In this document: positions 29,301-42,300 of the stretch, in pieces
How the letters are laid out: each line of letters opens with the position of its first letter
Numbering within the stretch: position 1 is the stretch's first letter
From: Amyelois transitella
Lineage: Eukaryota > Arthropoda > Insecta > Lepidoptera > Pyralidae
NCBI RefSeq assembly: GCF_032362555.1
Contig: NC_083509.1
Coordinates: 8,579,001-8,643,000 of the forward strand
Length of the DNA stretch: 64,000 bases
Direction of reading: 5' to 3'
Translations under genes and position numbers: made by a program
Notes under the pieces: generated by a model
What the model saw: only the letters and a program-made list of their open reading frames with translations
Databases searched by the model: none
Told to the model about the DNA's origin: nothing

Positions 29301-29518
29301 TTATTAAGAATTTCATACGTATGTATCTATAATTCTATCTATTAATATTATTCTTATTTCATGAAAGTAATCAAAATCCCTTGAGGTCTGAAAAATGTAA
29401 AAACACTTACATAGTTAAAGTGGACGAATAAATGTTCAGATAACCGATATGGTCGACTGAAAGCAGCATTGCAGCCTTCGTGTGGACACGGATATCCTTT
29501 CTTTTCCTTGCTGTCCAT
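26319..29518 (-). CDS. GTF3A: Transcription factor IIIA, nine C2H2 zinc fingers
   Basis: Seven coding exons: 29411-29518, 29156-29274, 28648-28830, 28287-28438, 27601-27715, 27086-27185 and 26319-26492, giving 316 residues with all phases consistent. The N-terminus is MDSKEKKGYPCPHEGCNAAF. Nine fingers follow in order, starting YPCPHEGC, HRCTEPSC, FSCPSC, LICDDC, FRCECC, YECPDC, YKCEEC, FHCPYEGC and YNCTIC. The number of fingers, the C-x4-C spacing in fingers 1, 2 and 8, and the short basic tail (HKGPKKDKLPPKTKATGRK) are as in TFIIIA. By family knowledge it binds the internal control region of 5S rRNA genes and 5S rRNA itself and recruits TFIIIC for RNA polymerase III. Exons split the fingers in several places. 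A tiny LINE tail piece lies in intron 3. Confidence 0.9.
28574..28622 (+). repeat. LINE 3'-tail fragment
   Basis: Contains 'aaggatgtagtctttgccta', 'ccaccctgggaataaggaat' and 'gatatacata', a diverged copy of the 3' end of the LINE at 43288-44419. Lies in intron 4 side sequence of the TFIIIA gene, just past exon 3 (28648-28830). Confidence 0.45.
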
Positions 29519-29686
29519 TATTTTTTATTCCAATATTTATTGCTTTTTCTTTCTTGACATATTAATTTTATAGTAAGTAATAAATATAACTCATATTAAC
29601 GGATTCAATTCAATTTCCACATATATTTTCTATCTATTTACACTATCGTCTTAATTACTGTGTTAAAGATAGAAGAAGAGAAGAAA

Positions 29687-29724
29687 GGTGAGTGAATATA
29701 TAAAATTTTATATATTCGCTCACC
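29687..29724. repeat. Palindrome without loop, 19-bp arms
   Basis: Arm 29687-29705 (GGTGAGTGAATATATAAAA) is mirrored directly by 29706-29724 with one mismatch in 19. About 170 bases upstream of the TFIIIA start codon. Confidence 0.8.
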
Positions 29725-29800
29725 AAAACAGTGAATAGGTATATTCGTCTTTGCTTTGCACAAAAAGCCTTCAATTTCAATTTCTAGGTTATGTTGTACA

Positions 29801-29856
29801 AGTTTAACTGACAGTTCTGTTCAGATCAGTATCTGAACAGAACTGTCAGTTAAACT
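29801..29856. repeat. Perfect inverted repeat, 26-bp arms, 4-base loop
   Basis: Arm 29801-29826, starting AGTTTAACTGACAG, is mirrored exactly by 29831-29856; the loop is CAGT. About 280 bases upstream of the TFIIIA start codon. No protein frame covers it. Confidence 0.9.
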
Positions 29857-30003
29857 CATAGTGACAGCGCTCGACCTATGTCTAACCGACTTGCACAGGT
29901 TGGATTGAACGTGTGTGATTAAACGAAACGAAGTGCAGTGTGCCACCAACCGCTAGGCGTCAGTCGGTGGCACGCTTAACGGGCTCTTTCGCATTTTATC
30001 TCA

Positions 30004-30259
30004 TACATACATATGGTCACGTCTATATCCCTTGCGGGGTAGACAGAGCCAAAAGTCTTGAAAAGACTGAATGGCCACGTTTAGCTATTTGGCTTAACGA
30101 TAGAATTGAGATTCAACTAGTGACAGGTTGCTAGCCCATCGCCTAAAAAAGAATCCCAAGTTTGTAAGCCTATCCCTTAGTCGCCTTTTACGACATCCAT
30201 GGGAAAGAGATAGGGTCGTCCTATTCTTTTTTGTATTGGTGCCGGGAACCACACGGCAC
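30004..30259 (-). repeat. SINE A, near-complete copy with target duplication
   Basis: This 256-base unit is flanked by the 9-base direct repeat TTTATCTCA (29995-30003 and 30260-30268). Read on the minus strand it starts GTGCCGTGTGGTTCCCGGC and ends with 'gggatatagacgtgaccata' and a TGTATGTA-type tail. It is the best copy in the window and was used as the reference for the others. The head has no clear pair of tRNA promoter boxes. The tail resembles the 3' end of the LINE at 43288-44419. Confidence 0.8.
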
Positions 30260-30978
30260 TTTATCTCAATGGGAAACAGTATGATGGTATGTAAAATGTA
30301 TGTACATGTATGTATGTATACGATGTACCTACGTATGTAACTCAAAAGGTCAACGATCAACTAACGATAGTTACCCTCAATACCTACTAACATAGTTCGG
30401 CAACATCCTAAAACCAAATTTTTTAAAATGCCTGAAGAAATGAAAAAAAGTTAAACGACAATCAAAGTTTGCAACGGTTTTGTTTGGAAACATTGTTGAA
30501 TGCAAATTAAATTTTAGTTTGTAATCATCTTTTTTCTTTCTTTTTTATAAGTAGTTTTAGTTTTAATTTGATTTAATTGTAATCTATTTTTAGTAGCTTA
30601 ATCATAATATTTTTTTTTCGGAAGTTAAGAAAATTAAAGCCTAATACTATAAAAAAAATTGAATGGCAGAGTTAAGTGTCAATTCTGTCTTGTCAACTCA
30701 ACAAGACAGATTTCTGCCTGGTTTGTCAAAGTAGAGCGAATCACTCTCATTAATCCAAAATATGTTAAAGTTATTATAATTCAGATAAGTCTCATTAGTT
30801 TTGTTTCGTATGGTTAAGGGTCATTTTTGTTAATATACGTTAAATTTTATTGGAGTTCTCGAAGTTTTTTAGAAATTAGAGAAGTCAGCTGACGAACGTA
30901 AACAAAGGGCATGTCATTCATATACGAAGTGCAAGTGGTGAAATTTATTATAACGAGTGCTTTGTGATCTTCAAAACA

Positions 30979-32977
30979 ATGGATATAGATGGATCCTCTT
31001 TACCGGAGGAGATCGATCAAAATCTCCTATTACAATTTAGTTGTATGAACACTACAGACAGAGAAGAACTTGTAAGCCAAATGCAAAGACTTTTAGGACC
31101 CAGTTTAAATAGTAACACTGCTAGTTTCTTCTTAGACATGACCAATTGGTAAGAAGAATCTTTTAAAAATTTAAACCAAATTTAATTTCCTTAAAATTTA
31201 TTCTAAATTTTAGAATAGTATTCGAAATTTTAGATGTCGGTATTCCTATGTAAATCTTAATTCTTATTTAGTAGTCAGTCAGTAGAAATATCATATCTTC
31301 CAAGTATTCTTAGTTTACTTGAAGGTATGATATATTGTTTTTTGTCTAATATTATTATTTCTTTTTGAAGTATCATCAACCAATATGCTTCTCAGCCCAA
31401 ATCCCCCAAAAATTAATGGTTTCATGAAAAAAAGGTTTCTTTTTTATTTTTATAATAAGATATACCTACCTACTTTACTCTTTATTTATTATGGCTTTAT
31501 TTCCATACTAGGAACCTGCAGGCTGCAATATGTTGTTACTTAGATTATACATTACCACCTAAGCTTCCATCTATGTCACTGAAAGCTGCTCAAAATCAAG
31601 AGACTGCTGTTGGGCCTGGTACCTGGTAAATATTATATTTTTATTTATGCACTTATGAGTATGTTTTTTATAAAAAAATCATAATTTCTTCAAGATGTCC
31701 CACTTACTTAGTTAAATTTTCGAGTAGACCTTACAATACTGCAGTAGCCATTGGAGTCAAACTTTCTGGCTATGAACTTCTTTAGTATTTCTTTAAAAGT
31801 CCTATGTTTTAAATATAAAAATATTTAAAGATTTATTTAATTGAGGAGAGAAAGAATTGGAGGCTATTGCCATGGCACATTATAAAAGACAATTCAATAA
31901 TATGAATAAAATGGTACCTATTTAACTGTTTGTCTTCCTTCTCAAGTTTTATATTTTATTTCAGTTTTGAACAAACCTGGAGTATTGCTAACACAGGAAC
32001 TGACAGCTGGCCAGGTAGTTGTAGATTGATACAGGCTGGTGGTGAACCCCTGGGTGCTACTCCTGTCTATGTTCCCCCTCTACCACCTGGACACACTACT
32101 ACAGTTTCATTAAAGTTAGTCGCGCCTAGTAACCCTGGAACCCATAGAGGCTATTTCCATTTGGTGACGGACAGAGGTGACCAAATAGGTGGTAAGTATT
32201 TTTGATTCAATTAAATTATTCTTATAGATATATATTAATACCTGTAGATTAAAAATAAATTTCACATTAAAAAAGAAGAATGGCGAATGTTAAACTTCAT
32301 TTTGTTGATAGAACAATGTTAACAAATATGGTTCTGTAAATAAAAAAATATTTTTTTTTTACATTTTCAGATACATTATGGGTAGAAATAACAGTGGAAT
32401 CAGAGATGACCATGGCTCTTGTAGAGCAATTAGCTGCCTTGCCTATCCCAAGTAGTAGGTTGGAAGATTCAGTCAATCAGGTTAGTTCATGTATATGTAT
32501 AAATGGTTTAAAAGATACTTAAACAAAAAAATGTTAGTCTGTTTATCTAAACTGGCTAATCTTAGATTGGCTTTTTTTTTGATAAAAAAGTAATAAAATA
32601 CCTGCTCAAAAAGGAATACAAAAACACATGATATTGCATAGGCGATACTGCGGGCAATGGCAGGTCCACATGTAAAAACTGATGAAATGAAAGTTACTGT
32701 AGTCTGTTGGGACCGCTAGTTCAAATATTTGTATAACGTACTTACGCTTTCAGTTTCGGTCGATACAGATCATGCATGAACATGAAATTATATGAAATTA
32801 TGCAAATGGTTTAAACAAATTAAATTATATGGTACCTATCGCATTCTTTTGCTCTGAATTGACCTTATAACCTCATTATCAATAAATATGCTTATGATGT
32901 CCTATTTTTGTATGCCATAAAACTAACTGGAACATTTGTTTTTGCAGATGCCATCACAGGACGACCAAATGTGTTGA
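30979..32977 (+). CDS. ILRUN: ILRUN (C6orf106) homolog, UBA-like and NBR1-like domains
   Basis: Five coding exons: 30979-31148, 31512-31625, 31965-32191, 32371-32480 and 32948-32977, giving 216 residues in consistent phase. The N-terminus (about 10-65) is the UBA-like domain: LLLQFSCMNTTDREELVSQM, LLGPSLNSNTASFFLDMTNW and NLQAAICCYLDY. Residues about 90-180 form the NBR1-like (FW) domain: FEQTWSIANTGTDSWP, then LPPGHTTTVSLKLVAPSNPG and HRGYFHLVTDRGDQIGD, then LWVEITVE. The human protein restrains interferon responses by acting on p300/IRF3; the insect role is not known to me. The protein is shorter than the human one (about 298 residues), ending in a tiny last exon (MPSQDDQMC). The ATG at 30979 was chosen because the frame upstream starts only with GTG. 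Confidence 0.92.
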
Positions 32978-33227
32978 TAAATCATGTTAACAAAGTTTTA
33001 TTTGGAAAGATAATTGTTTTACATATATTTTTTGTATACTTCCATTCTGCATTTTAGTATGTAATAAGACATTTTATGATAATGAAATTATATGATCACT
33101 TGACTTTCAAATAATATCCATTTATAAACTAACAAACAATCAACAAAGCTAACAAACATAATGTAAAAGTCGTTTACATCGAATAATGTTGAAATGTGTT
33201 ACATGGTTAAGTATGGTAACATATAAA

Positions 33228-33295
33228 GATGAGGTACATAATAAAATAAATAAAAAATATAGATGAGGTACATAATAAAATAAATAAAAAATAAA
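33228..33295. repeat. Two-copy 34-base tandem repeat
   Basis: A unit beginning GATGAGGTACATAATAAAAT occurs at 33228 and again at 33262, a period of 34, nearly identical. Followed by a TAAA-rich run. Confidence 0.8.
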
Positions 33296-33539
33296 TAAAT
33301 CTCCGACACAATATCCCTTTAAAAAGTAAGAAATAAGAAAATGACAATCTTGGTACGTATTTAAGAAATATGTCGCGTTGGGGATGCGCTCCAAACATGG
33401 CTATGAATAATTGCACGTAAACTACCTTTAATGAAAAAAAAATCAAATATGGTATTGCTTCATCAGTTTGTGAGCTTGATTCCACAGACAGGCCAACAGA
33501 CACGTCAAATTTAAAACACACCTTTTTATTCGTCGGGGG

Positions 33540-33592
33540 TTAAAAATAACTTAATTTACAAACGATTTGTTTGTAAATTAAGTTATTTTTAA
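33540..33592. repeat. Perfect inverted repeat, 24-bp arms, 5-base loop
   Basis: Arm 33540-33563, starting TTAAAAATAACTTAATT, is mirrored exactly by 33569-33592, with loop GATTT. No protein frame covers it; a small fold-back element or a chance AT-rich hairpin are both possible. Confidence 0.85.
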
Positions 33593-34691
33593 TCAGCATG
33601 AATACTTGAGCCACTGGCCACAGCAAGAATACTCTACAGATCGCCTCAATTTTCAGTACCAAATTGTTAAAACGATTTGGATGAAAGAAAAAAAAAAAAC
33701 TTTATAAACTTACTTACATTGAATAATAATGTAAAAGATCATTGTGGAAATTTTATAATTTATCTTTATGATAAGGTCATGTTAGGGTAGCTATAACCTT
33801 TAGCTTTGTTGATTGTTACTTCCAAGTAATTATGCCTATTAAAAGTGACCACAAAATAAATTTTGTATAAACTGTATTCATTTGAAAGTTGGTCCAAGTT
33901 CAGATATGATTTTGTGAGACGTTCAGTCACCATTCACCACATGGGAGACTCAAAGCATGTAGGTACTACATATAGTACTACTCTGAGAGTTTACTAAGTT
34001 TATACCCTAGTATATACTCCTAAGTTTACTAAGCACTAGGTAGACGATGCTCGAAATATGCCAATTGTGGGACCGAGGATTAAAAATACTGCATTTCACA
34101 TCTTGAGAATGTTGCAAAATATAGATTTTGTGAAGTGACTATTCTATGTCGCGCTTGACATATTCCTCACCTGGGAGGCTCAGGTCTCTCTAAGTAAAAC
34201 CTACATGATTAGATATGGGCCACTGAGGCTTAAGAACAACGTTATAATTTCGAGTCAGGACCACTTTTACTCAACTTCTATATCATGTTATTCTTCTATA
34301 CATTTGTTGCTGCAGTGTTTGCAAGCAGGCCATACAGAAAAGGATGTATTTCTTGAATAGAAGACTAATTTACCGATTAATGTGGGAAATAATGTACAAA
34401 ATGCATAAATAGTTTTGAATGTTACATAGAGATAAGAAAACAGAATTATGAATTTGTTAAGGTATTGTTGAAATTTATATCTTATAATGTGAATTTTATT
34501 AGCATTACTATGATTGAATTAGGTTTACTATGCCATTAAGGTAATTGGGATTTTATTGCTAGCATCACGAAACTTGTAATAATATTAAATTGATAAAATA
34601 GAGGCAGAGCTTTTTATTTTTTATTCATCACCTTTTCATCACTTTGCTTATAAAGAGGACTACAATCCATATATTGTTTTAATTTCTTCAA

Positions 34692-34812
34692 AGGCGACTA
34701 AAGGATAGGCTTGATTATAAACTTGGGATTCCTCTTGTAGGTGATGGGCCAACCACCTATCACTATTGGACTGTTTGTCTATCCCACATGGGATATAGAA
34801 GTGACTTTATTA
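34692..34812 (+). repeat. SINE A 3' half, decayed
   Basis: Contains 'aaaggcgactaaaggatagg', 'ttgggattcctcttgtag', 'cacctatcactattgg', 'ctatcccacatgggatatag' and 'aagtgact', in SINE A order. Confidence 0.6.
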
Positions 34813-35046
34813 ATCTATAAGATCGCAAAAGAAGGTCATAATAATCAAGTCAGAAATGACAAAAATTCCAGGAAATAAAACCTGTCTTATTCATTTTATG
34901 TTTTTTTATTCCTTAACTTATATTTTGCTTACAAAACTATGTTTATCCGAGTTTCACTCGGTAAATTATACTTTCAATTTATAGTAATTAGTTGTGATAA
35001 TACTTAAATGATTCTTGTTTTTGATAACATAAATAGGAATGTTTAA

Positions 35047-36033
35047 CCTTTTAACCGCGCGAGTCGCATATATGCGACAAATATTGCCGTGCCCCTACCG
35101 CCCGTGTCGTATTTCTGCGACAGAGAATATCCATGATTTTTTCGTTCTATTATCGTCCTATTAACTTCGTGGTATAACTAAAACTATTATTGAATAGAGC
35201 TATTTATTACAACAATTACTTAAAATTATGTTTCATAGCTCTAAGCATTGAAAAAACTTAAACAAAAATAAGTAATTGGCAGCTCGGACTTTTCTTCGGT
35301 GTCTATCGCGCGTGTCGCATAAATATGACCATAGGGATGGGATACAATGCAATGCGCATTTTAAAAACAAAATAACAAACAGTTAAATAATCAGGTATAA
35401 TGCATCATTCAGCATTAAATAAACAGTGTCATACGAAATAAAGTTAAATTAACAAGTATAACTTTAAACATAAGAATTATTAAAACGGTCGCTCCATTCG
35501 CTCTCACAAAGAATTAGTCAAAATAAGTTAGATTTCGGAAATTTTACTAATTTTCACTTAGAGATAAGCTTTCACCTTAAAGATGAATGATTGTGATACA
35601 AGAAGGCTGATTTTAAATAAAAACATAAAAAACTTTTTGACTTTTTTTTATCGATACAACGATTACTCCTCCTTATTTATTGTAGGTATTATTTTATTTA
35701 CCAGGTTGACTAAGCAGATATACAAGGAGAGTGTGGAGGGAAAGGTCGGAGTGGGAAGACCTAGACGAACGTATCTTGATCAAATTAAGGACGTCCTGGT
35801 AAAGGGTCAGGTCAAAAGTACCCGAAACCGCCGAGCTTGTATGAAGAGAGTTATGAATGTGGACGAAGCGAAAGAAGTATGCAGAGATCGTGGCAAGTGG
35901 AAAGAGGTAGTCTCTGCCTACCCCTCCGGGAAAGAGGCGTGATTTTATGTATGTATGTATGTGTATTATTTTATCGATTTGTAGCGGCGCGCTAGGGGCA
36001 CGACAATTGATATTTAGCCAAGCGCTTAAAAGG
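35047..36033. mobile_element. piggyBac-like non-autonomous element flanked by TTAA
   Basis: Ends CCTTTTAACCGCG (left, from 35047) and CGCTTAAAAGG (right, to 36033) form a short inverted repeat. Both are directly flanked by TTAA (35043-35046 and 36034-36037), the piggyBac target. The subterminal regions carry repeated blocks built on 'gtgtcgtatttctgcgac' and 'gtcgcataaatatgacc'. No transposase frame remains. A LINE 3'-end copy (35698-35962) was later inserted inside. Length without the LINE is about 0.71 kb. Confidence 0.7.
35698..35962 (+). mobile_element. LINE 3'-end insertion inside the piggyBac-like element
   Basis: Encodes the last about 80 residues of the LINE at 43288-44419 (RLTKQIYKESVEGKVGVGRP to SAYPSGKEA), with one amino-acid difference that I see, then the stop and a TATG tail. 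It is flanked by the 12-base direct repeat GTATTATTTTAT (35686-35697 and 35963-35974, adjacent to the tail), so the target duplication is visible. 5' truncation is strong. Confidence 0.88.
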
Positions 36034-36054
36034 TTAATTCTCAATACTTAGATA

Positions 36055-38096
<2,042 letters not shown>

Positions 38097-39352
38097 TGTT
38101 ACCACCGGCTTTGTGTCTTTGATATAAATATGGATTAAGTACTGATTAGAAATGCGATACAATAGTTTTTAAAGCAAATAAACGAAAATATATGGAAAAT
38201 ATGCTAAAAAATCAGTTTCGGCAAAAAAATATATAAACTACAAGCTGTGCAAGAGCTTAACGTCAAAAAGTTCCCGCGTTTTTCCAGATTCTTGACTTGA
38301 CGTTGACGTTTATATTGTTGTCATTTTGTATATGTAATGCATAAAAAAAATTATCTTCAAAATTTAATTTTTGGCGGTTACCCGAACGAAACTTGAAAAC
38401 GAAGTACGTAGTATGGACTTCGAAATATGGACAAAGTCCAATGGGTAATGCAAATAATTTGGCATTCTGCTTTGCTTTGCTTTGGTACATTATTTTCTTA
38501 TTAAGGGTAGTACAAACTCTGATGGCGACTATAATATGCTAGCATGTAATTTATTGCGGATGTGTACTCATAATTACATCCCAATCCGTTCGATATTTTA
38601 GTGGAAGAGTATCTTATTATTATGATACTTAATTCTCTTTAGCTTATGAATTTATTTATGAAATTAGTTTTTTTAAAAAGCTTGGTAAAAAGAGCGCTCG
38701 GAGTTGCGTCGCTGCTGGTGAATGTTGGCTATGGCAACGAATAAACAAATGGTCGAACTTTCATATTTATATCGTAATCTAAACAAAGACATGCACAAGG
38801 GAAATGCATCTTATAGATTGGTTGACATTAATTAATATTCTATTTTACATTTAAAATCACGTTAAAGACGTAAAGTTCAAGACGTAAGTATTTAAGTATC
38901 TACTTATACTTTGGTAGATAATAGGGAAACCGTGTGTTAATTGTACACACTACTAAATGTGACTTCGATTATTTTATGTTACCTGCGTATTTCTATAATT
39001 AGGCAGTTTTATTTATTTTTGCCGCTTTGGAACAAGACTTATTTTGATCAATATTCTGCTAGCTCATCTAGTTAGTCTGTCTGCCTGTCTGTTACGCTTT
39101 CACGCCTAAAATGAGATAAAGTTGACCCTAAGGGAAAACATAGGCTATAACCTTTTTACGGGAGAGAGGGTATATAAAGAGGGGATGAAATATTATTAGT
39201 AAACGTTAATGGCCAAAGAAGTCGCGGGCAATAGCTAGTTTTATATAATTTGTCATCATAGATATCAGTCGGACTTAATATAATATACTTTATATGAACA
39301 AGTTCGCTTCACGGCGCATAATCCAATTTTATGAAATTTTCCAGAAATCAGA
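38097..39352. other. Intergenic region between divergent thymidylate synthase and LRRC56-like genes
   Basis: About 1.26 kb between start codons. A decayed LINE/SINE tail-like piece occupies about 39055-39240 ('gtctgtctgcctgtctgtta', 'aacataggctataaccttttt', 'gcgggcaatagctag'). A good splice acceptor directly precedes the LRRC56 start codon, so a non-coding first exon probably lies in this interval. No core promoter was identified. Confidence 0.5.
39055..39240 (+). repeat. Decayed non-LTR element piece
   Basis: Shows the block order seen in other insect LINE/SINE remnants: a 'tctgtctgcctgtctgttac' run, 'cacgcctaaa', 'aggctataacctttttacgg', and 'gtcgcgggcaatagctag'. Diverged and incomplete. 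Confidence 0.4.
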
Positions 39353-42300
39353 ATGCCAGTGAACGAAGCTCCTCTTGTAGAATTGGGCAGTGCTCCACAA
39401 ACCCCTAGCTTTGGTCCTTCGCCGTCCCCGTCAGAAATTTCTAGCGCCAGCTCTCCAGAACCTCAGCATATTCGAGCTACGCCATTATTTAGGTGATCTG
39501 TACAGTTTTCAAGATGATAAATTTGTAAATGCACAGTGTACTTACCCATATTAGTATTGATTTCATTTCTAATCTAGCTATTGCTCGCGATTTCTGACCT
39601 CCCCGGATTGCCACTTACGGTGCCGGTGCCGGTGTAGAGAAAAAAAAATCACATCTGAGGAAGCGGCATTTAAATTGGAGCCATAGTTTTTGCGTCTTTT
39701 AAGAACAAACGTACAGAAATTGTAAAAATCAAATATTTTCTTCTGTTGGTGTTATAGGTATAGATTCCCATATACTTAGATTTTTTTACTAATATCTCAA
39801 GTTCCTATATCGGTCAGTTACTATTTTATTAAATGTATGCATGCCCATTGACAGAGCCTTGGCCATGCCTCCACCGGAACCTGTGCAGCCGCCAGGCCAA
39901 GACGAACTGGAACGACGACTGCCGGGATACAGGAGAATTGTGATCCCAAGAGATTTGACTTTGATTGAACTGCTGGTAAGTTGAAACGAGTGACATCCTT
40001 AAAAGTGGTAAGGAATAAAAGAAAATCATAAGCACGTAACTACAAGGGGAACACGTAAATATAACGGAAACTTCAGAGTTCTTAAGAGAACACTTATTGG
40101 ATAAAGGTACTACAGTTTTCACAAAAGTAGTTTTCATCTCATTCTTTTAGTTTACATAAGTTATTTTAAGTCAAAGAAATAATAATGGTAAAAACATGTC
40201 TCTCTAGAAACAATGCAGTGGCGTTACCACCGACGACGAAGTGCTTCGTATTAAAGAAGCGAAGCTGCGCGTGGTCGCTGAACGCGTTGGGTTGAGGCGG
40301 CTGCATGTGCTGACTCCGCGGTTGAGGACACTCGTCTTGGATGGCAGCGCTCTCTTGTCTCTGAGGGACCTCGGGATTGGACTGGTGAAACTTAAAGTAT
40401 GATGAAATACATATCATTCGTATAATATATGACTCTTTTTGCTCATTTCTTAATAAATAATGAGATCGAAATTATCTTCTTCAGTTGCAAAGACTTCAGT
40501 CTGAATCATTGTGCCAGCTTGCTTTTTTGTTAGTTAAATGTTGCTTTGCAAAGGCGTTTGTTAATATCAAAAACCTTGGATTTATTTTTATTTTGTCCTA
40601 GGTTCTGAGCATAAATCGATGCGGTTTAACATCTTTGGATGGAGTGTGGGGATTGGGTGCTCTTCGAGAATTGCACGCAGCCGGTAACAAAATTCAAGAT
40701 TTGCAGCCTTTGGCGGGACTACAGAAATTGCAGACCCTGAATCTAGCAGAGTGCGTACAATAAGTAGAAGACTAATAGTTAGCTCTAAGTGCCTGCCTTG
40801 ATCTTGATGTCTCGCAATAAGATGTATGAACAATCGAGTGTCATTGCATATTTTGATTAACTTTAGCACTTAATTTTTTGACATTTACAATATGCGTGGC
40901 TTCAAATACATGTAAATCAAAATTATCACCCAAATATAGTTCATTATTAGATATGAATATCCCATTGCCTTCCAGTAACCCGATATCCGAGACCAGCCGC
41001 CTGTGGACCCTGGGTATCTGCAGTTCCCTCCGCCGCCTCACTCTAGCCGGCACGCCCGCAGCGGAATCCCTGAGCTATCGATCAAGGGTTGCATCAGCTT
41101 TGCCCATGTTGGTTTATTTGGACGATCGTCCACTACACACGGATATTGAATGTTAGTGTTTGTTTTAAAGAGTTACCTTTGATACATAAAAGTTTTTGGA
41201 AAACTTGAACGACAGTGTTGTTTACACATAAAATGGGTATGGATATTGTGGGGCCAAAATAGGCCATCACTGGATCGATAGTCAAACCCAATTGATTAAA
41301 TAAAACTTTGTGATCTTCGATCGTCGTATGTGCTAATAGCATTTTAAAAAATTAAATTACGTGCAAAAAATTACTCCTTACTGAAATGGAATCATTTATC
41401 ATTTGATGTCTCATATTAATAGTAGTATATATTCGTTTAGTTTAACACCTAGATGACAAGAGGAGTAAATAAATACAAGTAAGAATAAATTTGATTTTCT
41501 TCGATTCTCCGCATAGGTTAAGTGATAAAAAGAAACTGAATAATTATAATGTTCGTGTTGCAATTCTAGACGAACTTGACTATGACTTGGACGTGGGTTC
41601 ATCTGGTACGGACACTGACGTGGAGATTGACGAGTTAGCAGCTGTCGCGAACACGGATTCCACCGAAGATGAGGCTGGGCCCTCTTCACAATTTCCTCAG
41701 GTAGAGAACGTCTATTGTTAATTTATGCACTAGCATCATCCTCTTCTGGTATTTATTAATTCTCGATCATCCTTAGAAATAATTAAATACATATACATAT
41801 ATACGGGACAAATTACACAGATTGAGTTAACCTCGAAGTAAGTTCGAGACTTGTGTTACGAGATACAAACTCAACGATGCTATATTTTATAATAAATACT
41901 TATATAGATAAACATCCAAGACCCAGGCCAATCAGAGAAAGTTCGTTTCTCAACATGCACTAGCCGGGATTCGAACCCGGGACCTCCGGTGTCACAGACA
42001 AGCGTACTACCGCTGCGCCACAGAGGCCGTCTTAGGTTAACTGCCGGATCGACATTATTTACTTTCTTTTTTATTGTAAACTAGCGACCTGCCCCGGATT
42101 CGCACGTGTAGTATTTATAAATTTAAATCTTCCTCAGAAAAACCATCTTTCCAACATTTCAAATAGAAACACAATCCGTCTACAACTTTCCGAGGATAGG
42201 TGGACTTTATGTAGTGACGTGATGATAATGTAGATTTTATGGATTGTCACAGTATTGGCGATACAAGTTTCAAAGAAATGAGTATTATTCCGAAAAAAAC

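Larger units (their letters stand above)
29519..30978. other. Intergenic region between divergent TFIIIA and ILRUN genes
   Basis: About 1.46 kb between start codons. It contains two palindromes (29687-29724, 29801-29856) and a near-complete SINE A (30004-30259). The promoters of both genes must lie here, but no core motif could be assigned with confidence. Confidence 0.6.
32978..35046. other. Intergenic region, ILRUN 3' side
   Basis: No gene is seen. It holds the ILRUN 3' UTR, a two-copy 34-base tandem repeat (33228-33295), a hairpin (33540-33592) and a decayed SINE A (34692-34812). Several AATAAA-like signals make the ILRUN poly(A) site ambiguous. Confidence 0.5.

Noticed and set aside
26319-29518. 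Generic C2H2 zinc-finger gene
   Set aside because: Nine fingers with TFIIIA-like C-x4-C spacing and a basic tail fit TFIIIA better.
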